Shown here: in pieces, positions 6,611 through 14,658 of the stretch | Numbering within the stretch: the first letter of the stretch is position 1 | How the letters are laid out: every line of letters starts with the position of its first letter | Assembly: GCA_902810755.1 (NCBI GenBank) | Contig: CADDYT010000100.1 | Location: 1 to 22,831, forward strand | Source of the DNA: Chloroflexota bacterium | GTDB lineage: Bacteria; Chloroflexota; Ktedonobacteria; Ktedonobacterales; Ktedonobacteraceae | Length of the DNA: 22,831 nucleotides | Direction of reading: 5' to 3' | The notes under the pieces: generated by a model | Database searches by the model: none | What the model was told of the DNA's origin: nothing | What the model saw: the letters and a program-made list of their open reading frames with translations, nothing else | Program-made: the position numbers and the translations under genes

Positions 6611-8967
6611 TGACAGTGAATGATGGGCAACAGATTGCCGCTGAGGGTGTCCAGGCAACGGGCGCGCAGGCTCCTATAGCGCCGGAGGTTCAGCAGGAAC
6701 TGGAGCATCTTCTGCGAGAGACGAGCCAGTATCTGGCCCCTGCGGATATGGAGCTTATTCAGCGTGCTTTTGAACTGGCGAATCGGGCGCACCGGGGCGT
6801 TTTGCGCCGTTCGGGCGAACCCTACATCCTGCACCCGCTCGAAGTTGCCCTGTTGCTGGCCGATATGCGCATCGATGCCGACGGGATCGCTGCCGCCTTA
6901 CTGCACGACGTGGTTGAGGACACGGACTACACGCTGGATGACCTGCGCGCGCAATTTAACCCCGCCATCGCCAGTATCGTGGATGGCGTGACCAAATTCG
7001 ACGCGCTCGCCGGGACGGAAAGCGCACGCTCGCCGCGCGCGGCACACGCTCAGGCCGGTGCCAGCAATGGCGGCGCGCAACCGGAAGAGAGCGGCCCTGT
7101 CCCCGCGCGCACGCCCGAAATGAAACGCCGCCAGCGCACCGAGACGGTACGCAAGATGATGCTGGCAATGGCTGAGGACCCGCGCGTCGTCGTCCTCAAA
7201 CTGGCGGATCGGCTGCATAATATGCGCACGCTCAGCGTGATGAACCCGGTGCAGCAGCAAAACACGGCCCGCGAGACCAGCGAAATCTATGCTCCTCTCG
7301 CCCGGCGACTCGGCATGGCGCTGGTACACGCCGAACTGGAAGACCTGGCCTTCAGCTACCTGGAGCCGGAAAAATATACCCGCCTGGCGCGCGAAGTCGA
7401 TGAAGAACTGCGCCGCCGCCAACCCTACATCGATGAGGTCTGTCGTACATTGAGCGAGGAGATGGAGCGCGCCGGCATTCATGCCGAAGTTCACCCCTGG
7501 CAAAAGCATCTCGCCAGCATTAATCGCAAGCTGCAACAGAATGGCGGCGAGCTGAGCCAGGTGCATGATCTCGTCTCCTTCCGCATTCTGGTTGACTCCG
7601 AACACGATTGCTACCTGGCGCTGGGGCATATCCACGCCCTCTGGCGTCCCAAAGATGGCCGTATCAAGGACTTTATTGCTACTCCCAAGCTGAATGGTTA
7701 TCAATCACTGCACACAACCGTCTTTTGCTTAGACAACCGTCTGGCGGAGATTCAGATTCGCACGCACGATATGCAGCGCACGGCAGATTACGGCGTCGCC
7801 AGCTACTGGTATCTCAAGGAGCGCGGCGGCTCCCGGCTCTCCTATCGAGAGATGGCGGCCTGGATCGAACAGTTGCGTGACTGGCAGCGCGAACTGCCGC
7901 AGAGCGCCGACGAGTTTGTCGAGGCGGTCAAAGGCGATATCTTTCAGGAGCAGATTTTCGTTTTTACGCCAAAGGGTGAGGTCAAAGACCTGCCGCGCGG
8001 CTCGACGCCGCTGGATATGGCCTATCGTATCCATACCGACATCGGCGACCACTGCGCGGGAGCGCGCATCATCACCAACCTGGCCGATACGGGGCGACTG
8101 GTAACGCGGCTCGTCCCGCTGGATTACGAACTCAAGGGCGGCGAGATCGTCGATATCGTCACCAATCGCTCGGTGCATCCGACCCGCGACTGGCTCTCGT
8201 TTGCCCGCACTGCTGCCGCGCGCAGCAAGATTCGCCGCTACCTGAAGACCTACGAGCGGGAAATCAATATGCAACTGGGGCAGGAGCGGCTGGATATCGC
8301 GCTCAAAGCGGCGGGCGCGCCGGGTTTGCAGGCGGTGGAGGAGAAAGATTTCCTCTTCTTCACCTCAAAGAAATACCCGACGATTGAGGATGTCTACGTG
8401 GCGCTGGGGCGCGAAGATCTGGCGGTAGAGGCGCTGGTGGAGAAGCTGCTGCCCATCCTGCGCGGGCGAGAAGAGGAGAAGGCGCGGCGCAATGGCACAA
8501 GCGAACTGAAGGCGCTGCCTGCGCAGGCGGAAAGTGTGCTGCATTATAAGCATGGCGTGGTGAAGCTGGCTCGCTGCTGCTGCCCGCTACCGGGCGATGC
8601 CATCGTCGGCTATCTGCACCCCAATCGCGGCATGTTCGTCCATCGCGCTGAATGCCGCATGATTCGCCGCTATCGCGAGCAGGGGCGGTCTCTGGTCGAG
8701 GTCAACTGGCTGCAGATCGAGCCGCAGACGTATCTCGCCCCTGTTCAGATCACCGCTCGCGACCGGGCCGGGCTGCTGCGTGATGTGGCCGCCGTTGTCG
8801 CCGACGCCGGCATCAACATGACGGCAGTCTCTTCAACGACGAACGCTTCCTTGCAGAAAGCGGTGATTACTGCTACACTGGAGATAGAGACCGTGGACCA
8901 GATGGAACTCATTTTCAAACGGCTGCGGCTCATCCGCAATGTAACGGATGTAAAACGGAGCGTGTAG
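6607..8967 (+). CDS. rel: RelA/SpoT homologue 1: intact HD hydrolase, degenerate synthetase
   Basis: This is a full-length Rel-type (p)ppGpp enzyme of about 786 residues. Order: HD hydrolase (about 50-215) with H76, H100-D101, E104-D105, D201 and N205 all present; synthetase (about 285-405); TGS (about 447-510); helical region; zinc-finger domain (CCCP 657-660, C683); ACT (about 712-786). The synthetase keeps D355 (GRIKDFIA) and E381 (EIQIRT), but the substrate loop is altered: RxKHxYSxY of the family reads WQKHLASIN at 298-306, and the later MHxxAE...HW segment reads MQRTAD...YW. I infer mainly (p)ppGpp hydrolysis. A Ser/Ala/Pro-rich insertion (about 135-170) interrupts the HD domain. Start is GTG 6607 or ATG 6610; the SD is unusually distant. 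Expressed from its own strong promoter. A second Rel gene follows. Confidence 0.95.
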   Translation: MMTVNDGQQIAAEGVQATGAQAPIAPEVQQELEHLLRETSQYLAPADMELIQRAFELANRAHRGVLRRSGEPYILHPLEVALLLADMRIDADGIAAALLHDVVEDTDYTLDDLRAQFNPAIASIVDGVTKFDALAGTESARSPRAAHAQAGASNGGAQPEESGPVPARTPEMKRRQRTETVRKMMLAMAEDPRVVVLKLADRLHNMRTLSVMNPVQQQNTARETSEIYAPLARRLGMALVHAELEDLAFSYLEPEKYTRLAREVDEELRRRQPYIDEVCRTLSEEMERAGIHAEVHPWQKHLASINRKLQQNGGELSQVHDLVSFRILVDSEHDCYLALGHIHALWRPKDGRIKDFIATPKLNGYQSLHTTVFCLDNRLAEIQIRTHDMQRTADYGVASYWYLKERGGSRLSYREMAAWIEQLRDWQRELPQSADEFVEAVKGDIFQEQIFVFTPKGEVKDLPRGSTPLDMAYRIHTDIGDHCAGARIITNLADTGRLVTRLVPLDYELKGGEIVDIVTNRSVHPTRDWLSFARTAAARSKIRRYLKTYEREINMQLGQERLDIALKAAGAPGLQAVEEKDFLFFTSKKYPTIEDVYVALGREDLAVEALVEKLLPILRGREEEKARRNGTSELKALPAQAESVLHYKHGVVKLARCCCPLPGDAIVGYLHPNRGMFVHRAECRMIRRYREQGRSLVEVNWLQIEPQTYLAPVQITARDRAGLLRDVAAVVADAGINMTAVSSTTNASLQKAVITATLEIETVDQMELIFKRLRLIRNVTDVKRSV

Positions 8968-9150
8968 TTTCAATCCCGAACGGGCGGTCGGGAAAAAGTC
9001 TGGTTCCTGCCGCTTCCCCTGTGGGGAGGTATCCTGTCAAATCCGAAAAGGTCACGTGCAAAGGGCCTGGTGTAGGAGGGCGCAACGATCTTCAGAGAGA
9101 ACTTGAGAGCGGAATCAGGCATCAGCGCCCGGTTCCGCTCTAACTCTTGT
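8968..9150 (+). other. Non-coding gap between the two rel genes with three hairpins
   Basis: No gene is visible. Stems occur at TCCCGA/TCGGGA (8974-8979 / 8988-8993), CTTCCCC/GGGGAGG (9013-9019 / 9023-9029, one G-U pair, TGT loop) and a perfect 9-bp stem 9106-9114 / 9133-9141 with an 18-base loop. None is followed by a good T-tract, so a terminator is uncertain; they could be 3' structure of the first transcript or leader of the second. Confidence 0.5.
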
Positions 9151-9179
9151 TTGCATACTACGAGACATTTAGATAAATA
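9151..9179 (+). promoter_or_regulatory. Weak promoter candidate for the second rel gene
   Basis: TTGCAT (9151-9156) and TAAATA (9174-9179) are 17 bases apart and end eight bases before ATG 9188, which itself has no SD. If used, the message would be leaderless. Matches to consensus are modest. Confidence 0.3.
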
Positions 9180-9187
9180 GATTGCCT

Positions 9188-11716
9188 ATGCTGATGATAG
9201 ATTTATATGGAGGACAACAGGCGATACCCGCGAACATCTATGATGTGGACGAGGTCGCCCGGCTCTTGCTGGCAACAGTGAGGCAATATATGGGCGAGCG
9301 CGAGGTAGAGCAGGTGGCCAGGGCGCTCAAGCTGGCCCGTGAGACGTTTCGGGGCGTGCAGGAACACCGGGAGGCCTCGCTACCCTACCTGCGGCTCCTT
9401 TCGCCGCTTGAACACGCGCTGGCGGTGGGAACCATCCTGGCGCAGATGCATATCGATGCCGTTGGCGTCTCCGCTGGCCTGATTTTTGAGGCGGTGGACG
9501 CCGGTCGCATGACGGTGGAGCAGGTGGAAACGGCGCTGGGAGCCGCCGAAGCCCGCGTCGTCAGCAGCATGCTGCGCCTGAATATCCTTGAGCGGCGCAA
9601 GCAGAGCGCGGCTCAGGCCAGCGGTGAGGCGGAGGCCGAGGGCGAGAGCAAGAAGCGGCGCGTGCGCGAGGCCATGCGCCACCAGCAGGCCGAGACGGTG
9701 CGCAAGATGTTCTTTGCCATCTCGGAAGACCCCCGCGTGGTGCTGCTCAAACTCGCCTACCGCCTGCACGCCATGCGCGTCTGCCGCGACACCATCGCTG
9801 CCTCGCAGCAAGGTGAGCCGCATAGCGCGGAGGTCGACGACCTGGCGGCGATGAGCGCGAAGCTGCGCAAGACGCTGCCCGCCGATTCGACCGATGATCC
9901 CGCCATGCTTGCCACCGAGACGCGCGAGATTTATGCCCCCCTCGCCGGGCGGCTGGGCATGTCGCGCATGGAAAGCGAACTGGAGGACCTGGCCTTTGAA
10001 ATTCTGGAGCCGGAGAAGTATCGCTGGGTGCGCAACCTGGTGGAGAGCGAAAGCAAGCAGTGGCGTTCCTACGTTGATCGTGTCTGCACCATCCTGCGTA
10101 ATGAGATGGCGCGCCTGGGCCTGAGGGCCGAGGTATCGGGCCGCGTCAAGCACCTTTACAGCTTCTACAAAAAGCTGGTGCGCAACGCGGGCGATGTTGA
10201 GAGCCTGGAGGTAGAAGACCTGAAATCGACCGTCGACCTTGCCCAGATTCACGACCTGATCGCCTTCCGCATCCTGGTCGAATCGACGCCCGATTGCTAC
10301 CTCGCGCTGGGACACGTACATAGCCTCTGGAAGCCCAAAGAGGGGCGTATCAAGGATTTCATCGCCAATCCCAAGCCCAACGGCTACCAGGCGCTGCACA
10401 CGACGGTATTCTGCCTGGATGACCAGCTGGTCGAAATCCAGATTCGCACCTTTGCCATGCACGAGATGGCCGAATATGGCGTGGCGATGCACTGGCATTA
10501 TAAGGACGTTGGCGACTCGGCCAGAGCCTCGGCCAGGGAGTTGCTGATGTGGCTGCGCCAGCTGGCCGACTGGCAGCGCGACCTGCGCTCTACGGCCAGC
10601 GATGCCGAATTTGTCGAGGCTGTTAAGGGCGATATCTTTCAGGAGCAGATTTTCGTCTTCACCCCGAAGGGCGAGGTGAAAGACCTGCCCGTCGGTTCTA
10701 CACCGCTCGATTTTGCCTATCGCATCCATTCCAAGCTGGGCGATAAGTGCGCCGGGGCGCGTATCATCAGCGAGAGCGGCGACAGGCTGGTGACGCGCAT
10801 GGTGCCGCTGGATTACGAACTGAAGAGCGGCGAGATCATTGAGATTGTCACCAACCGCACGGCCCACCCGACTCGCGACTGGCTCTCGTTCGCCCGTACT
10901 GCCGCCGCGCGCAGCAAGATTCGCCGCTATCTGAAGACCTACGAACGCGACATCAACATCCAGATCGGGCGCGAGCGGCTTGACCGCGATATCAAGTTGC
11001 AGGGACTGCGCGGCGTCGAGGTTCTGACCGAGGATCTGCAAAACTGGCTGGCTAACGAGTTTAAGCACGCCTCGTTCGAGGATTTGCTGGCCGCTATCGG
11101 CGCCGCCGAAATTCGCCCGCATGCGGTAGCCGTTAAACTCAATGAACGCTGGCAGCAATTGCGCGAACTGCGCGAGGGTAAGCCGGCCCAGCCGGAGGAG
11201 CCGGAAGCCGTGCCTCTGCCCGCGACCACGACCGGCAAAGCCACTACCTCGGCTCGTCTGGAAGTGGCAGGCGTAAGCGGCTTGCTCACCAGCCTGGCGA
11301 ACTGCTGCTGCCCCCTGCCCGGCGATGAGATCATCGGCTACATCAGTCGCGGCAAAGGAGCGATCATCCACCGCGCCGACTGTCGCAATATCAGCCGCTA
11401 TCGCGAGCGTGACCGCGAGCGCCTGATCAACGTGAGCTGGGCGGGTATGAGCCAGCAACGCTATCGCGCCCCCGTGATTATTACCGCCCGCGACCGCGCC
11501 GGGCTGATTCGCGACATCGCCACCGTCGTCTCGGATGCGGGCGTGAACATGTCCTCGGTCAGTTCAAGCGTGAGCGGGGGTCAGGAGATCGCCTTCATCA
11601 GCGCCACGCTGGAGGTGGAGAGTATCGAGCAGTTGCAGCGCCTTTTCACGCGCCTGGAACGCATCAAAGACGTATTGCAGATCGAGCGCGACCTGGGTAA
11701 GCGCCGCAAAAAATAA
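9188..11716 (+). CDS. relA: RelA/SpoT homologue 2: (p)ppGpp synthetase with dead HD domain
   Basis: The protein has about 842 residues and the same order as its upstream neighbour: pseudo-HD, synthetase, TGS, zinc-finger (NCCCPLPGDE) and ACT. Every HD catalytic position is lost. The HPLE of the paralogue reads SPLE, HD reads FE, ED reads DA, and the KLADRLHNMR segment reads KLAYRLHAMR. The synthetase is intact: GRVKHLYSFYKK (320-331 counted from TTG 9182), GRIKDFIANPKPNGYQ, VEIQIRT, and MHEMAEYGVAMHWHYK. By family knowledge this is a RelA-like synthetase without hydrolase. A charged low-complexity insert (about 140-165) and a second insert (about 205-240) lengthen the N-terminal half. TTG 9182 is an alternative start; ATG 9188 and ATG 9194 both lack an SD. 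It follows rel by 220 bases and ends at a strong bidirectional terminator. Confidence 0.95.
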   Translation: MLMIDLYGGQQAIPANIYDVDEVARLLLATVRQYMGEREVEQVARALKLARETFRGVQEHREASLPYLRLLSPLEHALAVGTILAQMHIDAVGVSAGLIFEAVDAGRMTVEQVETALGAAEARVVSSMLRLNILERRKQSAAQASGEAEAEGESKKRRVREAMRHQQAETVRKMFFAISEDPRVVLLKLAYRLHAMRVCRDTIAASQQGEPHSAEVDDLAAMSAKLRKTLPADSTDDPAMLATETREIYAPLAGRLGMSRMESELEDLAFEILEPEKYRWVRNLVESESKQWRSYVDRVCTILRNEMARLGLRAEVSGRVKHLYSFYKKLVRNAGDVESLEVEDLKSTVDLAQIHDLIAFRILVESTPDCYLALGHVHSLWKPKEGRIKDFIANPKPNGYQALHTTVFCLDDQLVEIQIRTFAMHEMAEYGVAMHWHYKDVGDSARASARELLMWLRQLADWQRDLRSTASDAEFVEAVKGDIFQEQIFVFTPKGEVKDLPVGSTPLDFAYRIHSKLGDKCAGARIISESGDRLVTRMVPLDYELKSGEIIEIVTNRTAHPTRDWLSFARTAAARSKIRRYLKTYERDINIQIGRERLDRDIKLQGLRGVEVLTEDLQNWLANEFKHASFEDLLAAIGAAEIRPHAVAVKLNERWQQLRELREGKPAQPEEPEAVPLPATTTGKATTSARLEVAGVSGLLTSLANCCCPLPGDEIIGYISRGKGAIIHRADCRNISRYRERDRERLINVSWAGMSQQRYRAPVIITARDRAGLIRDIATVVSDAGVNMSSVSSSVSGGQEIAFISATLEVESIEQLQRLFTRLERIKDVLQIERDLGKRRKK

Positions 11717-11744
11717 ACGCAGGATTTACGGGATATTGGAGCGA

Positions 11745-11784
11745 CAGAAAAGCCATTCGCGGTCTACCACGAATGGCTTTTCTG
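11745..11784. terminator. Bidirectional terminator between relA and the sigma gene
   Basis: A perfect 15-bp stem (11745-11759 / 11770-11784) with a 10-base loop lies exactly between the two convergent genes. The arms carry AGAAAAG and CTTTTCT, so each strand ends its stem with a T-rich run. This is a textbook arrangement for terminating both transcripts. Confidence 0.9.
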
Positions 11785-11788
11785 GAAA

Positions 11789-13015
11789 TTATCCCTTCAA
11801 GCGTTCCAGCACGGGAGGCTGGCGTAGCTTGGCGAGAGCGCCAGCTTCAATCTGGCGCACGCGCTCGCGGGTGATGCCCAGCTCGCGCCCCACCTGTTCC
11901 AGCGGATGGGCCTGGCCGTTGCCAAGGCCAAAACGCAGCTGGAGGACCAGTCGCTCGCGGGGAGTCAATACGGATTCAAGTACGCGCTGCACTTCATCTT
12001 TCAGCGTCTGGGTAGTGGCGAGGTCTTCCGGGGAAGCGGAATCGGTGTCGGCCAGCACGTCGCCCAGTTCCTGCTCTTCGTCCTCGCCGACGGGCAATTC
12101 CAGGGAGACGGGTGCGCCCGGCGCAGCCTGCAGTTCCAGCATGCGGATGGGATCAAGGCCGGTGGCTTCGGCCAGCTCCTCCTCTGTTGGTTCGCGTCCC
12201 AGTTCCTGTAGCAGGCGCTGGCGCTCGCGGCGGATGCGGTTCAGGGCGGTGTTGACGTAGACAGGCAGGCGAATAGTGCGCCCTTTATCGGCTACGGCCC
12301 GGCTGATGGCCTGGCGAATCCACCAGGTAGCGTGGGTGGAGAAACGATGGCCACGCCGCCAGTCATAGCGTTGGACGGCACGGATCAGCCCGATGTTGCC
12401 CTCCTGAATCAGGTCGAGCAGCGTCAGCCCGCGACCGACATAGCGTTTGGCAATACTGACTACAAGACGGAGGTTAGCAAGAATGAATTGCTTCATCGCC
12501 TCACGATCACCCATCTCGATGCGCTGGGCCAGCTCGATTTCGCGTTCGTGCGTAATCATGGGGACGCGGCCAATTTCGCGTAGATAGGTCATCACGGCGT
12601 CGGACTCACCGGCGTCACCGGGACTGACTGTATTCTCGTCGTCTTCAGAGCGGCGGCGGCGGACATGCGCACGGCGCGGGTGGCGGCCATGCTCATCGTC
12701 GACTGCCATTGCAGGAAGGGTGAGAATAGAGGCAGTGTCTAAATCGGGTGAGCCTGGTAGCTGAGTTAGTTCATCATGCATATCAGACATTTCTTCCAAC
12801 TCAATGGGAGTCGGCTCCAGACCGTTGAGGTCGTCTTCCAACTCCTGAAATTCTTTCCCAGGTTCCTCCACATCATCCTCAAGGCTATCATCAAGATCCT
12901 GCGCGAACAGGTCATCGATCAAATCGAACGACCTCTCCCCGACAGAATCGGAAGTTGTTGCGGTCTTTTCCAGGCTAAGCGTTGTTTCCGTCATGGCACG
13001 CTCGGTTTCGATCAT
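11789..13015 (-). CDS. RNA polymerase sigma-70 family sigma factor (group 1/2 type)
   Basis: The protein has 408 residues. An acidic, disordered N-terminus (about 25-95, with [18 protein letters not shown]) and a basic patch (RRAHVRRRR, 114-122) replace a canonical region 1.1. Then come region 1.2 (about 138-170), region 2 (about 174-245, with [17 protein letters not shown] for -10 recognition and melting), region 3 (about 250-330) and region 4 (about 345-400, [23 protein letters not shown] for the -35 element). No large non-conserved insert lies between regions 1.2 and 2. The frame is open to 13153, but ATG 13015 is chosen because GGAGGG precedes it at good spacing. It could be the primary or an RpoD-like alternative sigma; the sequence alone does not decide. 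It converges on relA and has its own promoter near 13242. Confidence 0.9.
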   Translation of the reverse strand: MIETERAMTETTLSLEKTATTSDSVGERSFDLIDDLFAQDLDDSLEDDVEEPGKEFQELEDDLNGLEPTPIELEEMSDMHDELTQLPGSPDLDTASILTLPAMAVDDEHGRHPRRAHVRRRRSEDDENTVSPGDAGESDAVMTYLREIGRVPMITHEREIELAQRIEMGDREAMKQFILANLRLVVSIAKRYVGRGLTLLDLIQEGNIGLIRAVQRYDWRRGHRFSTHATWWIRQAISRAVADKGRTIRLPVYVNTALNRIRRERQRLLQELGREPTEEELAEATGLDPIRMLELQAAPGAPVSLELPVGEDEEQELGDVLADTDSASPEDLATTQTLKDEVQRVLESVLTPRERLVLQLRFGLGNGQAHPLEQVGRELGITRERVRQIEAGALAKLRQPPVLERLKG

Positions 13016-13241
13016 TCTGCGCCCTCCATGAGTAAGCGGTACCTTAAACAGCAAGATACACCAGTGTCGGTCTATTCTGCACTCAGACCAGGGAAAGCAG
13101 CCTTTTGTTCGTTTGCCCGTCCGTTTCTCTATTTCGGAACTTCCGCTCCGCATGCTGATTGGGAGGAAGTTGTAGACGCGAACCCTGTGTCTCTACTCGT
13201 AGAAACAAAGCTCAGTCGGGAAAAATTCCCTCACCACTTCA
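13016..13241 (-). promoter_or_regulatory. Leader region of the sigma gene
   Basis: Between the promoter and ATG 13015 lie about 220 bases without a convincing gene. The open frame extending the sigma protein here has unlikely composition. A 7-bp hairpin with a CGAG loop (minus-strand GTTTCTA/TAGAGAC, about 13187-13204) is visible. Nothing else is recognised. Confidence 0.4.
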
Positions 13242-13270
13242 ATTATACCCTAAAGAAGCCGTTCCTTCCA
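13242..13270 (-). promoter_or_regulatory. Promoter for the sigma gene
   Basis: On the minus strand a perfect TATAAT (13247 to 13242) is preceded, 17 bases upstream, by TGGAAG (13270 to 13265), a weak -35. The start would be near 13235, giving a leader of about 220 bases. Positions 13271-13337 contain an A/T run (about 13284-13292) but no gene. Confidence 0.5.
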
Positions 13271-13337
13271 GTCCTAACAGCCCTTTTTTTTTCCGCTTTC
13301 CCGGAATTTGCTTATTTTTACTACGTTTGAACCCCCC

Positions 13338-14048
13338 TCAAAGTGGCAAATTACCGGAAGGATGTTTGCGGGGTTGTATCTGCGGTGTCACCATGACGGG
13401 CGCTTCCTGTGTTTCCCGCGTCCTCGCCCGTTCAGCCTGTGCGCGGCGCAGCGTTGTGAAGAGATAGACGCTGAGGACAATCACCAGCAGCAGGGCAAGG
13501 ATGAGGCCGGAAAGCGCGCCGAGCAGGCTGCCCACCGCCTCCCAGCTGGCGCCAGAGAGGTAGCCGAGGGCGAGCGGGATGCCCACGCCCAGCGCCTCTC
13601 CCACCGCATCGAGGATAAGGAAGCGCCGGTAGGGATAGGGGTCAGCCCCGGCCAGCAGGTTGATGACGCCGCCGAGGGCGGAGATGAGGAAGCGGCTCAG
13701 GAAGACGGCCCAGCCCCCATGTTCCTCAAATTCTCTGCGCGAGCGCGCCACGACCTGCGGGGAGATCAACGGGCGGCGGCGTGGCCGTTCGAGCCAGTTC
13801 AGCGCCTTTGTTCCCCATAGCCGCCCGATCCAGTAGCCCACATTGTCTCCCCCCACAGAGGCGCTGAGGGCGAGCAGCAGGAGTAGCGTCAGATTGAAGT
13901 CTCCCGTCGAGGCGAATGCGCCCGCCGCCAGTAGCAGCAGTACCGTTGGCAGCGGCAAGCCGACGGCAGCCACAAACACGGTCACCCACAGCACGGGATA
14001 GCCGATCTGTTGCAGCCCGTCGAGCAGGGTGGGCAGCAGGGCATTCAT
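13338..14048 (-). CDS. DedA family membrane protein
   Basis: This polytopic inner-membrane protein has 236 residues. Family hallmarks are the N-terminal hydrophobic hairpin with PLP (about 20-45), GGDNVGYWIGRLWG (about 66-79), FEEHGGWAVFLSRFLISALGGVINLLAG (residues about 106-133; the conserved F-x-x-R and G), and terminal helices around 150-200. The C-terminus ends in a charged cytoplasmic tail. DedA proteins are linked to membrane homeostasis and lipid (undecaprenyl-phosphate or phospholipid) translocation; the substrate here is unknown. The usual proline after FLSRF is replaced by Ser-Ala (LISALGG rather than the common P-x-R-G), which makes it a divergent member. It is divergent from dut, with 83 bases between the starts. 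No clear SD precedes ATG 14048. Confidence 0.85.
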   Translation of the reverse strand: MNALLPTLLDGLQQIGYPVLWVTVFVAAVGLPLPTVLLLLAAGAFASTGDFNLTLLLLLALSASVGGDNVGYWIGRLWGTKALNWLERPRRRPLISPQVVARSRREFEEHGGWAVFLSRFLISALGGVINLLAGADPYPYRRFLILDAVGEALGVGIPLALGYLSGASWEAVGSLLGALSGLILALLLVIVLSVYLFTTLRRAQAERARTRETQEAPVMVTPQIQPRKHPSGNLPL

Positions 14049-14094
14049 ATGCGGGGTATCTTTGCCGACACTAACACGCTTTACAATTCCCTTC

Positions 14095-14124
14095 TTGACG
14101 TAGAGTTCGCTTCCCTCATAAAAT
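14095..14124 (+). promoter_or_regulatory. Promoter for dut, probably leaderless
   Basis: TTGACG (14095-14100) and TAAAAT (14119-14124) are 18 bases apart. The -10 ends seven bases before ATG 14132, so the expected transcription start coincides with the A of ATG, and no SD is present. Confidence 0.6.
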
Positions 14125-14131
14125 ATCAGAT

Positions 14132-14581
14132 ATGGATACGCCTGCGCAACATTTGCAAGTCACGATCAAACGCATCGATAGCAGCCTGCCGCTGCCCACC
14201 TATGCAACGGCAGGCTCGGTTGGTTTTGATCTGGTGTGCCGCGAAGATACGGAGATTGCGCCGCGCACGATTGGCTTCATTCCCGGTAACGTGATTGTGC
14301 AGACGCCTCCCGGCTATTTGCTTCTGGTCACGTTGCGCAGCAGCACGCCGCGCCGCAAAGGCCTGCTCATCCCGCACGGCGTCGGCATTATCGACCAGGA
14401 TTACTGCGGCGAGGGCGACGAATTGAAGGCGCAGGTCTACAACTTCCGCGACGAGGCCACGCTCGTCCGTCGCGGCGAGCGCATCGCCCAGGGCATCTTT
14501 GTGCCGATTATGCGCGTGACCTGGCACGAGGTAGATGAAGTGGGCAAGGGGCGCGGCGGCTTCGGCAGCACCGGCAGTTGA
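14132..14581 (+). CDS. dut: dUTP diphosphatase (trimeric dUTPase)
   Basis: This enzyme hydrolyses dUTP to dUMP and pyrophosphate, keeping uracil out of DNA and supplying dTMP synthesis. At 149 residues it has the normal trimeric dUTPase length. All five motifs are visible: AGSVGFDL (27-34), RSS (69-71), GIIDQDYCGE (85-94, catalytic Asp), RGERIAQGIF (114-123) and the Gly-rich GRGGFGSTG (140-148) that closes over the active site. The family also contains dCTP deaminases, but the intact motif 3 and the C-terminal Phe arm favour dUTPase. The start at 14132 lies right at the predicted transcription start. It is followed by a J-domain gene 77 bases later. Confidence 0.95.
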   Translation: MDTPAQHLQVTIKRIDSSLPLPTYATAGSVGFDLVCREDTEIAPRTIGFIPGNVIVQTPPGYLLLVTLRSSTPRRKGLLIPHGVGIIDQDYCGEGDELKAQVYNFRDEATLVRRGERIAQGIFVPIMRVTWHEVDEVGKGRGGFGSTGS

Positions 14582-14658
14582 TCTCTTTACTTTGCCCGGA
14601 CGTATCCACAAAGAGAAATAAACAGGAACAATAGAGAACATCGGGGAATAGTATCAGC

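Noticed and set aside
9090..9145. T-box-like element before the second rel gene
   Set aside because: The GGTTCC and AGAGAG words are suggestive, but the T-box TGGNACC core and an antiterminator/terminator pair are missing.
9380..11458. Very long open frame on the strand opposite the second rel gene
   Set aside because: It is antisense to a clearly homologous gene, its composition is that of a GC-rich shadow frame, and it has no recognisable domain.
13016..13153. Longer N-terminus for the sigma factor
   Set aside because: The extension has unlikely composition and GGAGGG is correctly placed for ATG 13015.
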